A stretch of 9,552 bases of DNA from Candidatus Thorarchaeota archaeon. Lineage in GTDB: Archaea; Asgardarchaeota; Thorarchaeia; Thorarchaeales; Thorarchaeaceae. This document shows, one piece after another, positions 5,027-9,552 of the stretch. The stretch lies in the NCBI GenBank assembly GCA_019057595.1, contig DXJI01000011.1:1-9552 (forward strand), read 5' to 3'. Below the pieces are notes generated by a model. That model searched no databases and had not been told where the DNA came from. It was given only the letters and a program-made list of their open reading frames with translations. Every line of letters begins with the position of its first letter. The first letter of the stretch is position 1. The position numbers were made by a program, and so were the translations under genes.

Positions 5027-6268
5027 ATGGCAGACAAATATGAAGTAAAAAACCAGGATTTGGTCGAACTGACCACTGTAGACGGCGATGTCGAGATTCG
5101 CAACTGCAGGAGACTAATCAATCCTGAAGGTGACACTATTGTGATCAAAGGCACACTTCGCGTAATCGACGAGTTAGAAGTTGATGGCAATCTCGAGTGT
5201 GGAAGACTTGAATCCAAGTCGAGAGACCGAATAACCATTCTTGGAAATCTCAAAGCTGAGAGAGCAGTCAGCGTTCCCAAAGGCAGTCTTGTTGTTGATG
5301 GTGATGCTACAGCTCGCGATATTGATGTAGGGGCATCATTTGTTGTCAGACAAAACCTAGAGTGCGTCTCAGCAAAAGCTGGTGGCTCAGTCAAGGTTGA
5401 AGGTGACGCAAAAGCCCAGAGAATCACCGGTGGTGGCTCAGTCAAAATTGAAGGTAATGTAGAAGTCGAGAGAGTTACTGGTGGTGGTTCCGTCGGCATC
5501 TATGGAGAGATCAAAGCTGAAGAGTTTGATGCAGGCGGCTCAGGAAAGACCGCGTCCGGCTTTATCAAGAAAGTTTCAGTCGGAGGTAGCTTCAAGGCTA
5601 CTGATGCAATTGAGATTGAAAGTCTTGATGTAGGTGGAACTGCAAGAGTTGGACCTGGCTCAAATGTCCATTCTGTTGATATTGGTGGAACCTTCAAAGC
5701 TGGTGATGGTCTCAAGTTTGGCGAGATTGATGTCGGCGGTACAGTGAAAATTGCTGGTAGTGCCTCAGGTAAGTCAATCGATGTTGGCGGTACTGTCAAA
5801 GCTGAAGGTGATCTTGAGGTCACTGAAGGACTGAATGTCGGTGGAACAGTAAAGGTTGAAGGAAACCTGAAGAGTGATGGCAAAATCAAGGTGGGCGGAA
5901 CAGTTCGAGTCGAAGGAAGGATTGACACTTTTCGTATAATTGTTGGCGGAGCCATCAGAGCAGAGTACATCAAAGCAAGTGATGGCTTTCGAATTGGCAA
6001 GAGAGCTGAAGTCGAAGGTTTTGTTGAATCAAATGAGATTCTAATCCGTGAACGTGCAAGAACCGGTTCGCTCTACGGAAATGATATCAGAATCGAAGAA
6101 CGGGCAAGAGTCGGAAATGTCTATGGAAAGAAAATCTACATCGAGCGCGATGCCATTGTTGAAGGAGAAATCCTCTACTCAGACAGTCTTGAGTCAGAGG
6201 ACGGAGTAACCTTTAGGCAGGAACCCCAGAAAGTGGACCAACTCCCACCCCCTGAAGAGTTGAGCTAG
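5027..6268 (+). CDS. Bactofilin-like beta-solenoid polymer-forming protein with 12 regular GG(S/T) turns
   Basis: A 413-residue soluble protein, with no signal peptide or membrane segment, made almost wholly of short strand repeats. A GG-[S/T]-V-K-[V/I/A] motif recurs with its S/T at residues 121, 138, 155, 172, 188, 205, 222, 239, 256, 274 and 292, plus Ala309. Spacings are 16-18 residues, most often 17. This implies one turn of a right-handed beta-helix per repeat. Less regular but similar turns extend before (about 40-115) and after (about 310-385), and a Pro-rich tail follows (QLPPPEELS). Bactofilins and related polymer-forming proteins share this fold and assemble into filaments, so a cytoskeletal or scaffold role is inferred; a surface role is less likely without an export signal. 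ATG 5027 has GGTGA 8 nt upstream and is preferred to the in-frame GTG at 5015. I cannot assign a named family with certainty. Confidence 0.85.
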   Translation: MADKYEVKNQDLVELTTVDGDVEIRNCRRLINPEGDTIVIKGTLRVIDELEVDGNLECGRLESKSRDRITILGNLKAERAVSVPKGSLVVDGDATARDIDVGASFVVRQNLECVSAKAGGSVKVEGDAKAQRITGGGSVKIEGNVEVERVTGGGSVGIYGEIKAEEFDAGGSGKTASGFIKKVSVGGSFKATDAIEIESLDVGGTARVGPGSNVHSVDIGGTFKAGDGLKFGEIDVGGTVKIAGSASGKSIDVGGTVKAEGDLEVTEGLNVGGTVKVEGNLKSDGKIKVGGTVRVEGRIDTFRIIVGGAIRAEYIKASDGFRIGKRAEVEGFVESNEILIRERARTGSLYGNDIRIEERARVGNVYGKKIYIERDAIVEGEILYSDSLESEDGVTFRQEPQKVDQLPPPEELS

Positions 6269-6299
6269 CAGTCACAGATCGCCTTCACCATTAAGAATC

Positions 6300-6324
6300 G
6301 AGAGGGGTCGAGAAGACCTCTCTC
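6300..6324. terminator. Hairpin between convergent genes, probable bidirectional terminator
   Basis: GAGAGGGGTC (6300-6309) pairs with GACCTCTCTC (6315-6324) around the loop GAGAA, giving 10 pairs with one G-U. It lies 31 nt after the solenoid stop and 2 nt after the stop of the converging methyltransferase gene. On the plus strand it is followed by pyrimidine-rich TTCTAATCTCCTTTTC. Archaeal termination depends mainly on T-runs, so the hairpin may instead mark or protect the 3' ends. Confidence 0.5.
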
Positions 6325-6326
6325 TT

Positions 6327-7160
6327 CTAATCTCCTTTTCTCAGTACAATTATCCTGCGCCCGGATTCAGATGAGTAAGGACCACTCTCAAAGTCCCCAA
6401 ACTCCTCTACAACCTCAAATCCTGATTCCTGTACAATATGGTCTACATCATTATTGAAGATAAGAGCGGCTCCCGACACGACTTCAACTTGTTTGATTAT
6501 CTTGCCCTCGGAATCACGGACAGTGTATTGGAGATCCATCCGCATCAGCTTTTTTCCTGGATCCGATCGGATCTCACCGCTTCTTGTTACGGTGCAACCG
6601 TCCTCTAATTGTACGGAGTCATCCTCAAAAGTAGCATGTTCATATTGCATCTCACCCGGAAAGATATCGATGATGAATAACCCTTCATCACTCAAATGTT
6701 CATGAACACATCTTAGTGTGGAGAGCTGGTCCTCTCTTGTCAAAGCATGACCGAAAGATGTTGGAATTATCACTAGAGGAAATTTCCTATCAAGACTGAA
6801 GTTGAGCATGGACCCTTTAGCTAGAGTGATTTTATCACTTACAACTTGAGGGGAGGTTTGTCGACGTCTTCTTGCTATTGATAACATAGATTCCGACTGT
6901 TCAAGCGCTACTACCTCATGACCTTCTTGAGCGAGCGCAAATGTGACTCTACCCGTACCTGCTGCGAGGTCTAGAATTGGCGAGCCACATCGTTCTGCAA
7001 ATCTGATATAGAAGGGCAGGTCAGAACTGTCTGCAAAGAGGTCAAAGAACTCACCTACCCCTTCATATCCGGGCTCTAGGTTCTCGTATGGGTCTTCCTC
7101 TCGTGGTGACAGGACTGACACCAACCATGCGAGGTTACGCTGAGATTGATGTTGAGTCAA
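6327..7160 (-). CDS. Class I SAM-dependent methyltransferase, substrate unknown
   Basis: Rossmann-fold methyltransferase using S-adenosylmethionine. Motif I is ILDLAAGTGRV (62-72), the acidic end of strand 2 is VVALEQSE (83-90), and a ribose-contacting strand-4 region reads FPLVIIPTSFGHAL (127-140). The strand after LSDEGLFIIDIF (156-167) begins the substrate-side half. Residues 170-250 form a beta-rich insert, as in small-molecule N- or O-methyltransferases of the glycine/sarcosine type, but the acceptor cannot be read from sequence. The first codon is probably TTG at 7160, which overlaps the end of fwdA by 26 nt in another frame. Its ribosome binding site is weak, so the true start may lie some codons later; no ATG is available in the N-terminal part. 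As last gene of the fwdB-fwdA unit, it may act on a C1-pathway cofactor or protein, which is only a guess. Confidence 0.85.
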   Translation of the reverse strand: MTQHQSQRNLAWLVSVLSPREEDPYENLEPGYEGVGEFFDLFADSSDLPFYIRFAERCGSPILDLAAGTGRVTFALAQEGHEVVALEQSESMLSIARRRRQTSPQVVSDKITLAKGSMLNFSLDRKFPLVIIPTSFGHALTREDQLSTLRCVHEHLSDEGLFIIDIFPGEMQYEHATFEDDSVQLEDGCTVTRSGEIRSDPGKKLMRMDLQYTVRDSEGKIIKQVEVVSGAALIFNNDVDHIVQESGFEVVEEFGDFESGPYSSESGRRIIVLRKGD

Positions 7161-8877
7161 TCACGGTCTTCTTTTCCAGATGTTCACGATACCTCTTTGG
7201 TACAGGATAGTTATGGAACGAGTGGGAATACCATTCGTTCATCTTCTGTTCGAGCTCCTTGTTGATCCTCTCCCAGAGTGATTCGTTGAGATTTGGATGG
7301 ATTGTCCTGACCCCTGCATTTGGAACACCTTTCACCTTGCCCTTCTTGGATACCTGCTTTCCTCCGAGGAAGGTTAGATACGACGTTGAGAAGGTCTTGA
7401 TGATCTTCTCAGGGTCCTTGGCAAAGTCCACCTTGGTAGTGTCAACATCGTAGACCGAAACATCAGCATCAGCTCCTACTCCTATGTGACCCTTTTCCTT
7501 CTCGATTCCGAGAATCTTTGCAGGGGAGGCACGAGTGGAAATAACCACATCATAGAGGCTCCATTCACGCTCAAGAGATGGGAGAATTGTCCTTTCGTGA
7601 GCAAACTTGTGCATGTCCTCCATCCAGATATCTCGCTGTTTCTTACTCATCAACCACGAGAAGACCAGTGGATACTTCGTGAACGGTCCAGCGTTCGGAT
7701 GATCTGTGCTGATGATACACCGCCAGACATCATCTACATTCAAAGCAAACTCCAGAGGAATAGCCCATTGGACCGAGTTGCCGGCCGCCTTGGGACTGTA
7801 GGTGTAAGGAACTATCCCTGCACCACCAGGTAGTTCCACATCAACTGCAATGTTGGTCCACTTACCTCCAGTCAGCTGGTATAGGTAGAATTCGAATGGT
7901 CCGTCACCAGTCATAGTAGTAGCAGGTCCAAAGGTGATCTGACCCATGTCAGCTGTAAAGTGTTTGTTCTTGTTCATATATTGTGCAAACTTCAGCCCAC
8001 CAGACTCAATGTCGCCCCAGTCCGTTCCAGCACCCTCAACACTGCTCAGTGTTTCGAATGACATGTGAGTGAGATGGCAAATGTGGTCACGACCACCGTG
8101 ACCCTTGATGTCACGGATTGAGTCGAGTTGGGCAATGGTGGTTTCGATGTTGCCTACTCTACCGAGATTGTTAGGATGGAAGTGCATCATGTGAGGAAGT
8201 CCGAGAGACTCAACAGCTTGACAGAGACCTCGAGTGACTTCTTTCGGAGTGATTCCCCATCCAGGAATTTCACCCTCATGATCCCTCAAATCTACACCGT
8301 GAGCCCATGCGTATGTGCCTCCTGGGTTGACGACCTTAACACCAAGCCCTCCAACACTCCGGAGAGTCCATGCAATGAAAGCAGCCAGACCACTTGGATC
8401 ACCTTCCTTGATGTAATCGAAAGTTATCATGCTGTTGCAGAACAATGGTAATAGTCCTGAGTTGAGGTTAGGCAGGTCCTCCATTTCCTCCCAAGACCCG
8501 AGAGCCTTGAGCGCGGGTAGTGCTGGTTCAATGACAGTTGTATAACCCATGGATGAATACCTGTACCCTGTGACATAGGAGTTGGGCATCGTGTATCCAA
8601 CCCCGCTTCTGGTGTGTTTGGTCTTTGGCACTGGATCCTTACGATGGTCCTCGGGGCACATTGCGCGGCCAAAACCGACCTTGCTTCCAACAATATGAGA
8701 ATGCATATCGACCCCGCCAGCCATAACAAGACGACCCTTGAGGTCTATCTTCTTGGCGGACCCATTGACCTTCTCGACTATCTTTCCATCTGACATGCAG
8801 ACATCCATAACTTCGCCTTCAATGCCATGCATCGGGTCATAGACTCTACCATTGGTGAGGATTACATCTTTGCTCAT
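7135..8877 (-). CDS. fwdA: Formylmethanofuran dehydrogenase subunit A
   Basis: The amidohydrolase subunit of the tungsten or molybdenum formylmethanofuran dehydrogenase complex. It joins formate, made from CO2 at the FwdB site, to methanofuran, or does the reverse; cytosolic. At 580 residues it has full family length. The binuclear-metal residues of the amidohydrolase fold are visible: MHSH (His59, His61), the presumed carboxylated lysine in GVKVVNPGG (Lys181), MHFHPNN (His232/His234), HICHLTHMSF (His265-His271 region) and TDHPN (Asp392). Other family blocks are GFGRAMCPEDHRKDP, TRSGVGYTMPNSY and GGAGIVPYTYSPK. The start codon overlaps the fwdB stop in ATGA (8877-8874) and is served by the strong site GGAGGGTGA, so translation is coupled. 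All key residues are intact, so the enzyme should be active. Its presence implies a methanofuran-type C1 carrier. Confidence 0.97.
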   Translation of the reverse strand: MSKDVILTNGRVYDPMHGIEGEVMDVCMSDGKIVEKVNGSAKKIDLKGRLVMAGGVDMHSHIVGSKVGFGRAMCPEDHRKDPVPKTKHTRSGVGYTMPNSYVTGYRYSSMGYTTVIEPALPALKALGSWEEMEDLPNLNSGLLPLFCNSMITFDYIKEGDPSGLAAFIAWTLRSVGGLGVKVVNPGGTYAWAHGVDLRDHEGEIPGWGITPKEVTRGLCQAVESLGLPHMMHFHPNNLGRVGNIETTIAQLDSIRDIKGHGGRDHICHLTHMSFETLSSVEGAGTDWGDIESGGLKFAQYMNKNKHFTADMGQITFGPATTMTGDGPFEFYLYQLTGGKWTNIAVDVELPGGAGIVPYTYSPKAAGNSVQWAIPLEFALNVDDVWRCIISTDHPNAGPFTKYPLVFSWLMSKKQRDIWMEDMHKFAHERTILPSLEREWSLYDVVISTRASPAKILGIEKEKGHIGVGADADVSVYDVDTTKVDFAKDPEKIIKTFSTSYLTFLGGKQVSKKGKVKGVPNAGVRTIHPNLNESLWERINKELEQKMNEWYSHSFHNYPVPKRYREHLEKKTVIDSTSISA

Positions 8878-9552
8878 TTCTTCACCCTCCTTAGTTCATC
8901 ATAGATCATCTTGAGGATGTCCCTATCTGGAAGGAAGTCCTCTGGAGGTTCAACCACCTTCTTGAGATAGAGTGGAAGCCCGTCCATTCGTACTGCAGCA
9001 CCATCACATTCTATACCAGCAATGGCTGTGGGAATGTTGACCTCTGCAATAAGGGAGGTCATATTCTGCTTTGGATCGAGGTTGATAATCGGTATGTTCC
9101 CCATGTGTTTGAGTGCGCCTCTTGGGAAGTGTGCCGCTGGATCAGCAGCGATATTCAGGAGTACATCAGCCTCACCTCTTGCGAGCATGTCTACAGCTGT
9201 GAACTCACCGGGTTGATATCTGGGGTATCCACGAGAGTAGTCGACAGCGTAGGGGTAGCCGGTCTGCCAAGTCGAGGTCTTGTTTGCTCCCGCAACATTG
9301 TAGTGACCCCGCATGGGCATCATGCTCCACTTCGTGTGGTGATTCAGGTCCTGTACAAGACGAATTGCAGCATCGATATTCCGGTGTCGACCCTTGGACT
9401 GAGTAAGTCCTAGACCAAAGAATAGGACTCCGTACTTTGCACCCTTCATAACTTCTGCGATTTCTTTGAGGTCTTTGACTGATTGTCCACCGACCTCTTC
9501 AACATCCAGTTCCTTTCCTTTCACAAAAGCTCGTAGGGCAGAGATTACCTCA
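8874..9552 (-). CDS. fwdB: Formylmethanofuran dehydrogenase subunit B, C-terminal part (5' end beyond window)
   Basis: Catalytic subunit of formylmethanofuran dehydrogenase, a molybdopterin-guanine-dinucleotide enzyme related to formate dehydrogenases, which reduces CO2 to formate. The frame is open to the right edge, giving about 225 C-terminal residues of a protein that is normally about 430. The family block MRGHYNVAGANKTSTWQTGY, then SRGYPRYQPGE, is clear and forms part of the pterin-binding region; PAAHFPRGALKHM and INLDPKQNMTS follow. The N-terminal part with the [4Fe-4S] cluster and the Cys/Sec ligand to W or Mo is outside, so tungsten versus molybdenum type cannot be judged. An in-frame GTG at 9524 is internal, because homology continues upstream of it (EVISALRAFVKGKEL). 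The stop overlaps the fwdA start by 4 nt. Confidence 0.95.
   Translation of the reverse strand, partial: EVISALRAFVKGKELDVEEVGGQSVKDLKEIAEVMKGAKYGVLFFGLGLTQSKGRHRNIDAAIRLVQDLNHHTKWSMMPMRGHYNVAGANKTSTWQTGYPYAVDYSRGYPRYQPGEFTAVDMLARGEADVLLNIAADPAAHFPRGALKHMGNIPIINLDPKQNMTSLIAEVNIPTAIAGIECDGAAVRMDGLPLYLKKVVEPPEDFLPDRDILKMIYDELRRVKK

Noticed and set aside
5380..5960. Periodic DNA repeats taken as a CRISPR array or satellite
   Set aside because: The period is about 51 bp, a multiple of three, and the copies encode the solenoid turns without unique spacers.
5011..6000. Two long minus-strand open frames rich in PPT/PPS repeats
   Set aside because: They are the antisense reading of the GG(S/T) solenoid repeats; the plus strand has the promoter, the ribosome binding site and a clear fold.
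8427..8729. Minus-strand frame of 100 codons within fwdA
   Set aside because: An out-of-frame shadow of the strongly conserved FwdA sequence.

Overview
The window looks like a chromosomal piece of an archaeon, most likely an Asgard archaeon and plausibly Thorarchaeota-like; this lineage guess is an inference. Three things support it. It carries formylmethanofuran dehydrogenase subunits (fwdB, fwdA) of the archaeal C1 / Wood-Ljungdahl pathway. It has an archaeal-type TATA box in front of one gene. It encodes a protein that reads as a longin-like domain followed by a roadblock-like domain, a small-GTPase-associated architecture enriched in Asgard genomes. Most genes have a good Shine-Dalgarno sequence (GGAGG, GGAG, GAGGT, GGTGA), and these fix several starts.

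Layout from left to right. Positions 1-4455 hold five minus-strand genes, read right to left: longin/roadblock-like protein (4455-3718), TPR protein (3670-2987), iron-sulfur flavoprotein (2932-2306), cob(I)alamin adenosyltransferase (2303-1740) and a B12-dependent acyl-CoA mutase large subunit (1664 to past the left edge). Gaps are 2-75 nt, so they may be one operon, although candidate TATA elements lie before the TPR gene and before the mutase. Two plus-strand genes diverge from this block: a small winged-helix protein (4595-4921) and a beta-solenoid, bactofilin-like polymer-forming protein (5027-6268) with its own clear TATA box. A hairpin separates the latter from a converging minus-strand unit: fwdB (right edge to 8874), fwdA (8877-7135) and a SAM-dependent methyltransferase (7160-6327). 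The fwdB/fwdA junction is a 4-nt ATGA overlap and the fwdA/methyltransferase junction overlaps by 26 nt.

The most informative reading concerns the mutase. It would ordinarily be labelled methylmalonyl-CoA mutase, but at the two positions that select the substrate (Tyr89 and Arg207 of the Propionibacterium enzyme) it has Phe89 and Gln207, the pair known from isobutyryl-CoA mutase. It therefore probably interconverts isobutyryl-CoA and butyryl-CoA. The two genes before it fit a cofactor supply line: the flavoprotein could reduce cob(II)alamin and the adenosyltransferase would then make adenosylcobalamin for the mutase. The fwd genes at the other end point to formylmethanofuran-linked CO2 reduction or formyl oxidation. 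No tRNA, rRNA, CRISPR array or insertion sequence was seen, and no gene-free stretch exceeds 300 bases (the largest are 4456-4594 and 4922-5026).
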